Below are positions 50,041 through 59,073 of a stretch of 64,000 nucleotides of DNA, one piece after another. The stretch's first letter is position 1. Every line of letters begins with the position of its first letter. Source of the stretch: Microbacterium sp. RURRCA19A (GTDB lineage: Bacteria > Actinomycetota > Actinomycetes > Actinomycetales > Microbacteriaceae); assembly GCF_900156455.1 (NCBI RefSeq), contig NZ_FTNQ01000001.1:1302001-1366000 (forward strand). Reading direction: 5' to 3'. Below the pieces are notes generated by a model. It had not been told where the DNA came from. It did not search any database and was given only the letters and a program-made list of their open reading frames with translations. The translations under genes were made by a program, and so were the position numbers.

Positions 50041-51042
50041 GTGGAGACGACGATCGTGACGATGGGGGTGTGCGCCCCCGAACGACAGGCGTACGCCGAA
50101 CGCGCCGCCACCGCCCTCGGCCGCCCCCTGCACCTGCTGCGGTACCGCGATCTCCGCGCCGCGCACGCCCTCCCCCACCCTCGGCCCCGCAGCGACCACG
50201 AGCGAGTGGTCGTCGATCTCGGCACCGACGTCGATCTGCTCCACGCGATCGCCGCACGCGGCGGGATCGACGTCGAAGCCGTGTGCGTCGTGGACGCCCG
50301 GCACATGATCGGAGACCTCCTCGATGAGGCGCCCCTCGTGGCATCCACCGCTCCCGGGGACTCCCGCGGCGACGTCGGCGCCCGCGCCCGCCAGGCGGCC
50401 CTCGCGCTCGAACTCGCGACCCGGATCGTCTGGGTCAACTGGGAGGCGGTGCCGACCGCCGCCCTGGCGGTGCAGATGGCGCTCGCGTCGCACCTCAACC
50501 CCGGAGCGACGCTCCGCCTCACCCGCGACCCCCACGCCGACCTGTCCGCCGGGGCCCCGCGCGCGGACGAGACCGAGGTCCTCGAGCGGGCGGGCTGGGT
50601 CCGCGCGCTCAACGACGAGCACGACCCGTACATGCGCGACAACCGCGTCAGCACGCTGCGCTACGACCAGGTGCGCCCCTTCCATCCCGCGCGACTGCAG
50701 CACGCCCTCGACCGCCTCGACGACGGCGCCGCAGGACGCCTGGTCCGCTCGGCGGGGTTCTGCCGCGTGGCGTCGCGCCCCGGCATCCTGGCGCGCTGGG
50801 AGCACGTGGGATCGGCGATGTGGATCGAACCGATCGGCACCGACGACGGTCGCATGGGCCTCGGGCAGGAGATCGCCTTCACCGGACTCGATCTCTCCGC
50901 ACCGCGACTGAGGCACGTGCTCGACCGCGCCGCGCTCACCGACGACGAACTCGCGGCCGGTCCTGACGCGTGGGTCGCGTTCGACGACCCTCTGCCGGCC
51001 TGGCCGACCGTCGACCTGACGATCCCGGATGCCACCGACTGA
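50041..51042 (+). CDS. CobW-like (COG0523) protein lacking the GTPase P-loop
   Basis: 333 residues from the GTG at 50041. The C-terminal half has the CobW_C domain ([16 protein letters not shown], then [20 protein letters not shown]). The N-terminal half follows the COG0523 core in outline, with [12 protein letters not shown] where the G-x-x-G-x-GKT loop should be. The CxCC metal motif was not seen either. COG0523 proteins are zinc metallochaperones induced by Zur on zinc starvation. This copy is Zur-box-linked but probably unable to hydrolyse GTP, so it may be a partner or regulator of an intact paralogue. Confidence 0.78.
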   Translation: METTIVTMGVCAPERQAYAERAATALGRPLHLLRYRDLRAAHALPHPRPRSDHERVVVDLGTDVDLLHAIAARGGIDVEAVCVVDARHMIGDLLDEAPLVASTAPGDSRGDVGARARQAALALELATRIVWVNWEAVPTAALAVQMALASHLNPGATLRLTRDPHADLSAGAPRADETEVLERAGWVRALNDEHDPYMRDNRVSTLRYDQVRPFHPARLQHALDRLDDGAAGRLVRSAGFCRVASRPGILARWEHVGSAMWIEPIGTDDGRMGLGQEIAFTGLDLSAPRLRHVLDRAALTDDELAAGPDAWVAFDDPLPAWPTVDLTIPDATD

Positions 51043-51124
51043 CGGCGCCGTACCGCGGGAGGAGATGCGGCGAAGGGAGGACTGTCGGAGGCGGATGGAT
51101 CCTCCCCCCGACGAAACCCCTCCC

Positions 51125-51145
51125 GTCGGCTATCGGCGAGCCGAC
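51125..51145. terminator. Hairpin between CobW-like gene and ABC exporter
   Basis: Perfect 7-bp arms GTCGGCT / AGCCGAC with a 7-base loop, just beyond the minus-strand permease stop and 82 bases after the CobW-like stop. Confidence 0.55.
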
Positions 51146-51150
51146 GCGAC

Positions 51151-52230
51151 TCAGGCGATACGCGTCCCCGGGGGCAGTCGCTTCGCCGGGGTCCGGGTGC
51201 GGGCGATCCCCCACGCGAGGAGACCCCCGGCGAGCACGAGCTGCAGGAAGAGGCCCACGAACCAGCTGGGCACCGTTCCCGCGATCCGGTCCTCCGTCGA
51301 CGGACCCTGGAGTGTCACGTTGGCGCAGTAGTCGTACGACTGCGCCACGTCGGGAGCGAGCTGCGCCAGGCGCACGCCCGTCGCGATCTGCGAGAACAGG
51401 TCGGACGGGTTACCGTACTGGTCGTACGTCGGCGGGGTCGCATCGGCGAGGATCACGAACGGGTTCGCCGCCAGCACTCCCCACACCCGGTCGAACCGAG
51501 GAACCTCGCTCGTGTACGTCGAGGTGGTGCACCCGATCTCGTCCGGACGCGGGCACTCGGTCGCGTCGTTCTCCATGTACGGGTCGCATCCGGCGGGGAC
51601 GGCGTTCCAGTTCAGGTCGCGCGTGGTGATCGTCTGCTCGGTCCGCAGCGCCGTCCCGCCGAGCCCGAACGCGATCAGCGTCCCCAGGGTCAGCGCGGCC
51701 ACCAACAGGTAGGTCGTCGCCACGGAGAAGACCGGACGCGCCACGATCGCGCTGACCCCGACCCCGATCGCCGCCACGACTCCGACCTCGAGAACCAGGA
51801 TGCCGAGCGACGAGGCGATCACCGCGGGGTTGAGCTCGCCGACGAACGTCGCGATGACGAGGAACGGCAGCGCGACGACGAGGAAGGCGAGCCCCGAGAT
51901 CCACGCCGCGAGGAACTTGCCCAGCACGATCTCCGTCGTCGTGACCAGTGTCACCTGCACGGGGGCGAGGGTCGCGGCATCCCGGTCACCGTTGACGGCG
52001 CTGCCGCTCAGGGTCGGCGACACCAGGAGCACGAGCAGCAGGACGAACATGATGACGAGCGAGTAGAACCAGCCGTTGCCGCCGGTGCTCAGCGAGAACG
52101 ACGAGAACGACAGGGTCAGCAGCGCCAGCAGGATGACCGCGAAGATGCCGAGCAGCACGTACCAGCCCACCGACCGCACACGCTGACGCAGGTCGATGCC
52201 GATGACGGTTCCGAGGCGACGGGCGTTCAT
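51151..52230 (-). CDS. ABC-2 type transporter permease
   Basis: 359 residues, six membrane segments, with a large outside loop between segments five and six (about residues 200-320, including CDPYMENDATECP). The conserved SGSAVNGDRDAATLAPVQVT element contacts the ATPase. This is the membrane half of an exporter whose ATPase gene overlaps it by four bases. The substrate (drug, peptide or glycan) is not evident. Confidence 0.85.
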   Translation of the reverse strand: MNARRLGTVIGIDLRQRVRSVGWYVLLGIFAVILLALLTLSFSSFSLSTGGNGWFYSLVIMFVLLLVLLVSPTLSGSAVNGDRDAATLAPVQVTLVTTTEIVLGKFLAAWISGLAFLVVALPFLVIATFVGELNPAVIASSLGILVLEVGVVAAIGVGVSAIVARPVFSVATTYLLVAALTLGTLIAFGLGGTALRTEQTITTRDLNWNAVPAGCDPYMENDATECPRPDEIGCTTSTYTSEVPRFDRVWGVLAANPFVILADATPPTYDQYGNPSDLFSQIATGVRLAQLAPDVAQSYDYCANVTLQGPSTEDRIAGTVPSWFVGLFLQLVLAGGLLAWGIARTRTPAKRLPPGTRIA

Positions 52231-53192
52231 TCGGGGCTCCCCTCGGCGGCTGCGCCTCTCCGGAGGTCGAGGAAGGCGTGTTCGAGGTCGCCGACCGCGG
52301 GGGCGTACTCGACGACCGGGATCCCGGCTCCCACGAGCGCCCGGAGTCCCGCGACCGCGGCGGGCTCGTCGGCGAACGAGACGAGCAGGTCACGGCGATC
52401 GACGCCCACGTCTTCGGGCGCGCGTCCGAGAGCCGCCGCCACGGCGTCGCGGTCGGCGGTCGTTCCCCGAGAGGCATCCGCCGCCAGTCGCACCCGCCAG
52501 ACGCGGACGCGGGTCGTCGCGGCGGCCACACGGTCGCGACCGACGGTACGGCCGTCGAGCAGGAAGACGGCGTCGTCGACGACCTCCTCCAACTCCGAGA
52601 GGACGTGGCTGGAGATCAGGATCGTGCGCCCCTCGTCGGCGAGGCGCCGCAGCAGCACGCGTAGATCGATGCGCGCCTGCGGGTCGAGGCCCGACGCCGG
52701 CTCGTCCAGCAGCAGAACCTGCGGCTCGTGGACGAGAGCGCGCGCGAGCGCCAGACGTTGCTTCTGCCCCCGCGAGAGCACGCGGGCCGCCGAGCCCGCG
52801 AGCGGGACGAGGTCGACGAGCTCGAGCAGCCGGTCCGCGCGCTCCCGGGCCTCGGCGCGGGAGAGGTCGTACAGCTGGGCCGTGGCGACCAGCACCTCGC
52901 GCGCGGTCAGCGTCGGCCACGCGCCCAGGGAGTCCGGCATCCACCCGAGCAATCGGCGCGCACGGGCGGGGTCGGCAACGGGGTCGACCCCGGCGATGCG
53001 CACGTCTCCCTGGTCGGGTCGGAGGAGCGACGCCAGCATGAGCAGCAGTGTCGTCTTGCCCGAACCGTTGGGGCCGACGAGCCCCGTCACCCGGCCCGGT
53101 TCGGCGGTGAAGGTCACCTCCGCCACCGCTGTCACGGCGCCGAACGCCCGTTTCACCCGCACTGCTTCGATGCCCGCGCCCCCTGCGTCCAT
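52227..53192 (-). CDS. ABC transporter ATP-binding protein
   Basis: 321 residues. Walker A is GPNGSGKTT near residue 40, the signature is LSRGQKQRLAL, Walker B is VLLLDEPASGLDP, and the switch histidine is in ISSHVLSELEEV. A C-terminal extension of about 90 residues is typical of ABC-2 exporters. It pairs with the permease gene downstream, which it overlaps by four bases. Confidence 0.92.
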   Translation of the reverse strand: MDAGGAGIEAVRVKRAFGAVTAVAEVTFTAEPGRVTGLVGPNGSGKTTLLLMLASLLRPDQGDVRIAGVDPVADPARARRLLGWMPDSLGAWPTLTAREVLVATAQLYDLSRAEARERADRLLELVDLVPLAGSAARVLSRGQKQRLALARALVHEPQVLLLDEPASGLDPQARIDLRVLLRRLADEGRTILISSHVLSELEEVVDDAVFLLDGRTVGRDRVAAATTRVRVWRVRLAADASRGTTADRDAVAAALGRAPEDVGVDRRDLLVSFADEPAAVAGLRALVGAGIPVVEYAPAVGDLEHAFLDLRRGAAAEGSPE

Positions 53193-53244
53193 TCCCCCAC
53201 CCTACGGGCGCACGCCGACATGCCCCCGATTTCAGGGCCGTGGT

Positions 53245-54174
53245 TCAGGATCCGGCGAGCGCGCGGCCGAGCGCGTCGCCCGACGCCCACGCCGTGCGGA
53301 CGGCGGCCGCCTCGCCCCACGCGTCCCCGCACCACGACAGCCCGGGCGTCCGGAGGAACGGCTCGCCCGTGGGGCGCGCGGGGCGCGCGAAGGTCCAGCG
53401 GTGCGCTCGAACCGAGTCGGGCTCGGCGCCGATTCCCAGCAGCCGTCGTGTGGCCGCCACGACCGCGGGGATCGCGTCGTCCGGCGCATCGAGGTGGCGC
53501 CGCGCGGCGTCGCCGGTCGAGTGCACGACGAGCACCGGCGCCCCGTCGCCGCGGCGGTCGCCGTCGTCGGCGAGGAACGCGATGTCCGGATCTCCGTTCA
53601 CGAACGCCCCGTGCAGGTCGACGGGCCAGCGCCGCTCGTCCCACCGCAGCACGACCGCGATGACCGGCTCCCACTCCTGCGGGGCGACCGGGATGCCGTG
53701 CCCCAGGCGCCGCGCCTGCGGTTCGGGCATCGCGAGCACCACCTCACCGGCATCCTGACCGTCCACGCGGAAGGGCGCGGCGCGCGTGACCTCGCGCCCC
53801 GACTCGACGTCGATGCCGTCGGCGAGGTCGAGGACCAGCGCGCGCGACCCGGCCGGCGCCGCCCAGCGCATCGGTCCGGTCTTGCGCGTCTCCGCTCCGT
53901 CGGCATCGAACAACGAGAACGTGTCGGTCCACGGGCGGGCGACGCCACGGGACTCCCAGTCCGCGACGAGGCCCGCGAATCCGGCGTCCTCGCCCACGAC
54001 GAAGTAAGAGGCGCCGAGATCCACCGCGCGTCCCTCGAGCGTCCGACTCGCCAGCCGCCCGCCGGGCCGACGCCCGCGATCGATCACGCGCACCGATCCC
54101 CCGGCGTCCCTCACCGCCCGGGCGCACGCGAACCCCGAGATCCCCCCGCCGACCACCGTCACGTCCACCGTCAT
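53245..54174 (-). CDS. FAD-dependent amine oxidase-like protein (renalase-like)
   Basis: 309 residues from the ATG at 54174. The dinucleotide-binding start VTVVGGGISGFACARAV with IDRGRRPGGRLASRTL, and the closing GLSWCGDAWGEAAAVRTAW, match the NAD(P)/FAD-binding amine-oxidase group that includes renalase. That enzyme oxidises isomers of reduced NAD(P). Length fits. No operon partner is clear; the GDPD gene upstream on the same strand is 46 bases away. Confidence 0.85.
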   Translation of the reverse strand: MTVDVTVVGGGISGFACARAVRDAGGSVRVIDRGRRPGGRLASRTLEGRAVDLGASYFVVGEDAGFAGLVADWESRGVARPWTDTFSLFDADGAETRKTGPMRWAAPAGSRALVLDLADGIDVESGREVTRAAPFRVDGQDAGEVVLAMPEPQARRLGHGIPVAPQEWEPVIAVVLRWDERRWPVDLHGAFVNGDPDIAFLADDGDRRGDGAPVLVVHSTGDAARRHLDAPDDAIPAVVAATRRLLGIGAEPDSVRAHRWTFARPARPTGEPFLRTPGLSWCGDAWGEAAAVRTAWASGDALGRALAGS

Positions 54175-54220
54175 CCCGCCATCCTCTCCGTGGGAGCGAG
54201 CCGCGCGCCGGGGCTTGCGT

Positions 54221-55210
54221 CTAGGCGCGGAAGAACGGCACACCCAGGTCGGGGTGATCCACGAAGACGCCGTCCAGCCCCGCGGCGCGCAGCACCGCCC
54301 ACTCCCGCTCGTAGTCGCCGAAGGCCGCGGGCCCGCCGGCGCGGCGGAAAGCCGGCAGCAGGAATCGGTTCTCGGGGCGACACGTCCACGTGAACACCCG
54401 CAGCCCGCGCGCGTGCGCGTCGGCGACGAACCGGGCGGGGCCGTGCACACGACCCCATCGGTCGGGCGCGAGGATCAGTCGCTTGTCGGGGCTGATGCCG
54501 TCGACCGCGTCGGCGAGGGAATCCAGCCCCGCCGGGGTGAGCATCGAGGCGTAGGACGCCGCCTGTGCGCCGTCCCGGTGCCGGAGGTCGGCGGGTGCAC
54601 CGCTCGCCTCGACGAGCTGCACGAGGGGCGCTCGGATGCCGCGCTCGCGGAGCCGCCGCAGGACGAGCGGTTCGAAGGACTCGATGACGAGCGCGGGGTC
54701 ATCCCACCAGGCCGCCTCGCGGAGCTCCCGCTCGACGAGTTCGGCTATGTCGAACCCCGCGCGCTCGAAGAACGCCGCGTGCTTGACCTCGAGCACCACG
54801 CCGACGCCCCCGGCCCGCGCGAGATCGAGCACGTCGCGCAGACTGAGCACGGGATCGACGTCGTCGTGCTCCGCACTCCCCGGACGCACGTCCGGGATCC
54901 GCTCCCGACAGCGGAGCGTCTGGAGCTCCGCCCAGGTGAAGTCCTCGGTGAACCACCCCTCCAGCCGCTCTCCGTCGACGACCGCACTGCGTCGGCGGGA
55001 CGCGAACTCCGGCCGCGTCGACACGTCGGTGGTCGCGGCGATCTCGTTCTCATGGCGGACGACGAGCACTCCGTCCTTCGTGGGCACGACGTCCGGCTCG
55101 ACGGCATCCACCCCCGAGGCGATGGCCCGCTCGTACGACGAACGGGAGTGCTCGGGGAGATACCCCGGAGCTCCGCGGTGGCCGATGATCAGAGGGCGCT
55201 CGACAGGCAC
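54221..55210 (-). CDS. Glycerophosphodiester phosphodiesterase
   Basis: 329 residues. The catalytic start IGHRGAPGYLPEHSRSSYE carries the HRG histidine, followed by VEPDVVPTKDGVLVVRHE with the metal-binding Glu/Asp and second histidine. EVKHAAFF and FTWTCRPENRF complete the barrel. It splits glycerophosphodiesters to glycerol-3-phosphate and an alcohol. No signal peptide is visible, so it should be cytoplasmic. The length is in the GlpQ class. It is divergent from the BI-1 gene. Confidence 0.92.
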   Translation of the reverse strand: MPVERPLIIGHRGAPGYLPEHSRSSYERAIASGVDAVEPDVVPTKDGVLVVRHENEIAATTDVSTRPEFASRRRSAVVDGERLEGWFTEDFTWAELQTLRCRERIPDVRPGSAEHDDVDPVLSLRDVLDLARAGGVGVVLEVKHAAFFERAGFDIAELVERELREAAWWDDPALVIESFEPLVLRRLRERGIRAPLVQLVEASGAPADLRHRDGAQAASYASMLTPAGLDSLADAVDGISPDKRLILAPDRWGRVHGPARFVADAHARGLRVFTWTCRPENRFLLPAFRRAGGPAAFGDYEREWAVLRAAGLDGVFVDHPDLGVPFFRA

Positions 55211-55256
55211 CGGCCCAGGCTATCCGGCGGGCCGTCAGGGGTCGCTCGCTCATAGC

Positions 55257-55325
55257 AGAATCCCAGTCCGTCCCGGGATTCTCGCGGCATCCTCGGCTAG
55301 TGTTGGTCTACAGCACGGTGCTGTG
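55257..55325. promoter_or_regulatory. Two palindromes in GDPD/BI-1 divergent promoter
   Basis: AGAATCCC / GGGATTCT arms with a 10-base centre (from 55257) and ACAGCAC-G-GTGCTGT (55311-55325, perfect) lie between the divergent genes. They are candidate operators; no regulator gene is adjacent. Confidence 0.4.
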
Positions 55326-55354
55326 ATCATCAGCAATTTGGAGTGTGAGTCCCT

Positions 55355-56242
55355 GTGGCCCTCAACAACCCGGCATTCAACAACCCGGCGTTCCAGGACC
55401 CTCGTGGCGGAGCCCAGACCCGTTACAGCCCCCCGCCCGCCGAGTCGATGACCGCCGCCGCTGCGGCCGCTGAGACGGCGAACATCGAGGGCATGTACTC
55501 GGCCCCGTCGGCGGGCGCGGTTCAGACCGACCGGATGACGGTCGAAGACACCGTCTTCAAGACCCTCGGCCTCTTCGCCGTCCTCGTCGTCACCGCGGTG
55601 GTCGGCTGGATCTGGACGATGAGCACCGTCACGGTCGCCAACCCCTCGCCGAACGTCCTGCCGATGGTCATCGGCGGTCTCGTGGGCTTCGTGCTCGCGA
55701 TGGTCGCGACGTTCAAGAAGAAGCCCTCCGTGCCGGTCTTCATCGCCTATGCGGCGTTCGAGGGTCTGTTCATCGGTGGCATCTCGTCGTTCTTCGAGTT
55801 CATCTACCCCGGCATCGTCGTGCAGGCGACCCTCGCGACCCTCTCGGTGGTCGGTGTGACGCTCGCGCTCTTCGCCAGCGGCAAGATCCGCGCCTCGGCC
55901 CGTGCCACCAAGATCTTCCTGATCGCGATGGTCGGCTACCTGGTGTTCAGCCTCGTCAACCTCGGCCTGATGCTCTTCAACGTGCCCCTCGCCGGCGGCG
56001 CGTTCGGCCTCCGCAGCTCCATCGAGATCTTCGGCATCCCGCTCGGTGTCATCATCGGCGTCTTCGTGGTCATCATGGCCGCGTACTCGCTGGTGCTCGA
56101 CTTCGACCAGATCCAGCGCGGCGTCCGCAACGGCGCCCCGCGTGTCTACGGCTGGGTCGGCGCCTTCGGCATCATGGTCACCGTCGTGTGGCTGTACGTC
56201 GAGATCCTGCGCATCCTCGCGATCCTTCGCGGCAACAACTGA
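55355..56242 (+). CDS. Bax inhibitor-1/YccA-family membrane protein
   Basis: 295 residues from the GTG at 55355. About 65 cytoplasmic residues with NNPAFNNPAFQDP repeats precede seven membrane helices. The BI-1 region includes FIAYAAFEGLFIGGISSFFE and the late DFDQIQRGVRNGAPRVYGW with conserved acidic residues tied to calcium leak and pH sensing. Bacterial members are poorly understood. A 34-base hairpin terminates the gene. Confidence 0.9.
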   Translation: MALNNPAFNNPAFQDPRGGAQTRYSPPPAESMTAAAAAAETANIEGMYSAPSAGAVQTDRMTVEDTVFKTLGLFAVLVVTAVVGWIWTMSTVTVANPSPNVLPMVIGGLVGFVLAMVATFKKKPSVPVFIAYAAFEGLFIGGISSFFEFIYPGIVVQATLATLSVVGVTLALFASGKIRASARATKIFLIAMVGYLVFSLVNLGLMLFNVPLAGGAFGLRSSIEIFGIPLGVIIGVFVVIMAAYSLVLDFDQIQRGVRNGAPRVYGWVGAFGIMVTVVWLYVEILRILAILRGNN

Positions 56243-56255
56243 CGCACCGTTTCAC

Positions 56256-56289
56256 ACGGAGGGCCGTCCCGTTCGGGGCGGCCCTCCGT
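56256..56289 (+). terminator. Terminator after BI-1 gene
   Basis: Perfect 11-bp arms ACGGAGGGCCG / CGGCCCTCCGT with a 12-base loop, 13 bases after the stop. Confidence 0.8.
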
Positions 56290-56387
56290 CGTTGCGCGGC
56301 GAGTGGTGGGCCCTTCCGCGACGAGCGCCACTCCCTCGCGCGCGCAAGGGAGTCCCACCCCGGATGCCGCGGGGCTAGCCTCGCCGC

Positions 56388-57611
56388 ATGAGCCCCGCCA
56401 GAACGCCCCCGACGATCCTCGACGTCGGCGGACACGAGGTCCGCGTCACGAGCCCCGACCGCATCGTCTTCCCCGGGCCGGGGCTCACCAAGCTCGACCT
56501 CGTGCGGTACTACCTCACGGTCGCCGACGGAGCTCTGCGCGGTGCCGGCGGTCGACCCATGGTGCTCAAACGCTTCGCGAAGGGCCTCGACCAGGAGCCG
56601 TTCTTCCAGAAACGCGTTCCCGAGAATCACCCCGACTTCATCGACACCGCGACGCTCCGCTACGCCTCGGGCACGTCCGCCGAGGAGACGGTGATCCGAG
56701 ACGCCGCGGGTCTCGCCTGGATCGTGAACCTCGGATGCCTCGACCTGAACCCGCATCCGGTGCGCGCCGATGACCTCGACCATCCGGACGAGCTGCGCAT
56801 CGATCTCGACCCCATGCCCGGTGTCGAGTGGGCGCAGATCGTCGACGTCGCCTTCACCGCCCGTGACGTCCTCACCGACCACGGCCTGGTCGGGTGGCCG
56901 AAGACGTCGGGATCCCGCGGGCTGCACATCCTCGTGCGGATACGTCCGGAGTGGGAGTACCCCGACGTGCGGCTGGCCGCGGAGACGCTCGCCCGCGAGG
57001 TCGAGGAGCGTGCACCAGGTCTCGCGACGGCGCGGTGGTGGAAGGAGGAGCGCGGCGAAAGCGTGTTCGTCGACTTCAACCAGAACGCGAAGGACCGCAC
57101 CGTGGCATCCGCGTACTCCATCCGCCCGCTTCCCGACGCGCGCGTGTCGACCCCGCTCACGTGGGACGAGCTCCGCCACCGCCGCCCGGAGGAGTTCACG
57201 GTGCTCACGGTGCCCGAGCGCTTCGCCGCGATCGGCGACCCGCACGCCGGCATCGACGCCGCCGCGGGATCGCTGGACGGCCTGCTCGCCCTGGCCGAGC
57301 GGATGGGTCCCGCCGACAAGCCACCCCGGGGGTCGGACGGCTCGGGGCGCCGCGCGTCGACCATGCCCCTCATCGAGGTCGCCCGCACGAAGACCAAGCC
57401 CGAGGCGCTCGACGCCCTCGAGCAGTGGAAGGCGCGGCATCCGGAGACCGCGGCGGCCCTGCATCCCGCCGACGTGATGCTCGACGGCATGCGCGGGTCG
57501 AGTTCGCTCTGGTACCGGGTGCGCATCAACCTGCAGCATGTCCCGGATGCCACCCGCCCCCCGCAGGAGTCTCTGATCGCCGACTACGACCCCTGGGCCG
57601 GCCGGTCCTGA
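56388..57611 (+). CDS. LigD-type polymerase/primase domain protein, second paralogue
   Basis: 407 residues from the ATG at 56388. A PolDom with SPDRIVFPGPGLTK, DxD in LRIDLDPMPG near residue 147, KTSGSRGLHILVRI and WWKEERGESVFVDFNQNAKD. About 70 extra C-terminal residues (WYRVRINLQHV) are absent from the paralogue at 36297-37322. Active-site residues are kept in both. It probably serves end joining or another repair pathway. The two paralogues are 20 kb apart and diverged, so they are not a recent duplication. Confidence 0.88.
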   Translation: MSPARTPPTILDVGGHEVRVTSPDRIVFPGPGLTKLDLVRYYLTVADGALRGAGGRPMVLKRFAKGLDQEPFFQKRVPENHPDFIDTATLRYASGTSAEETVIRDAAGLAWIVNLGCLDLNPHPVRADDLDHPDELRIDLDPMPGVEWAQIVDVAFTARDVLTDHGLVGWPKTSGSRGLHILVRIRPEWEYPDVRLAAETLAREVEERAPGLATARWWKEERGESVFVDFNQNAKDRTVASAYSIRPLPDARVSTPLTWDELRHRRPEEFTVLTVPERFAAIGDPHAGIDAAAGSLDGLLALAERMGPADKPPRGSDGSGRRASTMPLIEVARTKTKPEALDALEQWKARHPETAAALHPADVMLDGMRGSSSLWYRVRINLQHVPDATRPPQESLIADYDPWAGRS

Positions 57612-57633
57612 CCGCCACCGCTCCCAGCCGAGT

Positions 57634-57691
57634 CGAGCGTCCAGGACACGCCGCACGGCCGTACGCGCTGACGGCGTGTCTTGGACACTCG
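57634..57691. repeat. Dispersed GTGTCC inverted repeat, copy near glycosyltransferase
   Basis: Arms CGAGCGTCCAGGACACGCCG and CGGCGTGTCTTGGACACTCG with two mismatched pairs, eight bases from the stop of the convergent glycosyltransferase gene. Same family as 1571-1717 and 32504-32565. Confidence 0.8.
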
Positions 57692-57698
57692 CCGGCGG

Positions 57699-59045
57699 CT
57701 ACCGCCGCGTCGGGCGCGACAGCGCTTCGGCGGACGCGGCCGCGAGCGTCTCCATCGCGCGCGCGGGGCTCAGCGCCGTCGCCCCCACCCGCGCCTCCGC
57801 AGAGAGACGCTGCCGCAACGCCGCGTCGCGCAGCACCCGCACCAGTGCCTCGGCGAGCGCGTCCTCATCGCCGTCCGGCACGAGGATGCCGCCGCCGTCC
57901 GCGAGCATGTCGCGGGGGCCGTAGCGGATGTCGTACGCCACAACGGGAACGCCGTGCGCGAGGGCCTCGGCGAGCGCGAGCCCCTGCCCCTCGAACGCCG
58001 AGGTCGTGAGGTACACCGCCGCCGAGTCGAGGACCGCACCCGGATCGAGGGTCAGCCCCGGCAACGACACGGCGTCGCCGAGTCCGAGGTCGGCAACGAG
58101 CGTCTCCAGCGCCTCACGGCCCGGACCCGCGCCCCACAGTTCCAGTCGCGCCTCGGGCAGTTCCTCGACCACCCGCGCGAATGCGCGCACGGCGTGGTCG
58201 AGCCTCTTCCCCGGAGCGAGTCGACCGAGCACCACGACGGGGCCCTCCGTCGCATACGCGCCCTCTTCGGGAACGGGGATGCCGTGCGGCGCGACGACGT
58301 CGGCCCGGTCGTCGCCGAAGCGGGCCCGGACATCGTCCCGTTGCCAGGCCGTCGGCCACAGCACCGCGTCGAAGCGCGGCGCCGCCGCCAGCCACCTCTC
58401 CCACAGCGCGTTGACCGGGGCATCGGCGGTGAAGGGCGGCTCGAGGTGGATCGTGTGGACGGTGTGGAGGATCCGCACGTCGGAGGCGTCCCACCCGACG
58501 AGCAGCTCGCCGAGTTGTCGCGACTCGCAGATGAGCACGATCGGACGCGCGATCTCCGCACGCAGCCGCGACACGACCTGCGCGAGCCAGGCGCGATAGA
58601 GCGCCCCGAACCCGTCCACGACTCCGACGACGTCGCCCGCGGCGTCCCGCACGACGATCGGCGCCGCCGAGAGGTGCCAGTGCGGGTCGACGACGTTCGG
58701 CAGATCGACGGCTCCGCCGGCGACCGTCCGATACTCCAGCGCCGGGTCGCCCTCCCCCGGTCGGGCGGCGGTCCGCAGCCAGCCCGCCGCCCCGCCGTCG
58801 GGTCCGACCGCTTCGTCGAACAGATTCCGGAACACCTCGGATCCCACCGCCGCCCCGCGCCGCACGAACTCCGCGCGGTGCTCGGCGTGCGCCTCTGCCG
58901 TGCCGGGATCGACGGTGAGCATCAACGTCGGGGCACCGGCATCCGCCATCTGCCGCGCGCGCGCGAGGGTCGAGATCGTGTACCCGCCGTCGAGGTCGGG
59001 GATGAGCCGGCTCGAGAGGATCAGGTACCACGCGTCCGGGAACAT
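57699..59045 (-). CDS. Family 4 glycosyltransferase, teichoic-acid/TagE-like
   Basis: 448 residues from the ATG at 59045. The C-terminal GT-B lobe has VVLGRLAPGKRLDHAVRAF, LELWGAGPGREALETLV and the EX7E-like TSAFEGQGLALAEALAHGVP. The N-terminal lobe is long (about 230 residues with LHTVHTIHLEPPFT) as in poly(glycerol-phosphate) glucosyltransferases. Decoration of wall teichoic acid or another surface polymer is therefore plausible. It is followed on the strand by no partner, and the MFS gene upstream is 28 bases away. Confidence 0.82.
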   Translation of the reverse strand: MFPDAWYLILSSRLIPDLDGGYTISTLARARQMADAGAPTLMLTVDPGTAEAHAEHRAEFVRRGAAVGSEVFRNLFDEAVGPDGGAAGWLRTAARPGEGDPALEYRTVAGGAVDLPNVVDPHWHLSAAPIVVRDAAGDVVGVVDGFGALYRAWLAQVVSRLRAEIARPIVLICESRQLGELLVGWDASDVRILHTVHTIHLEPPFTADAPVNALWERWLAAAPRFDAVLWPTAWQRDDVRARFGDDRADVVAPHGIPVPEEGAYATEGPVVVLGRLAPGKRLDHAVRAFARVVEELPEARLELWGAGPGREALETLVADLGLGDAVSLPGLTLDPGAVLDSAAVYLTTSAFEGQGLALAEALAHGVPVVAYDIRYGPRDMLADGGGILVPDGDEDALAEALVRVLRDAALRQRLSAEARVGATALSPARAMETLAAASAEALSRPTRR

Positions 59046-59073
59046 GCCCCCATCCTCCCCCACGCCTCGGTCC

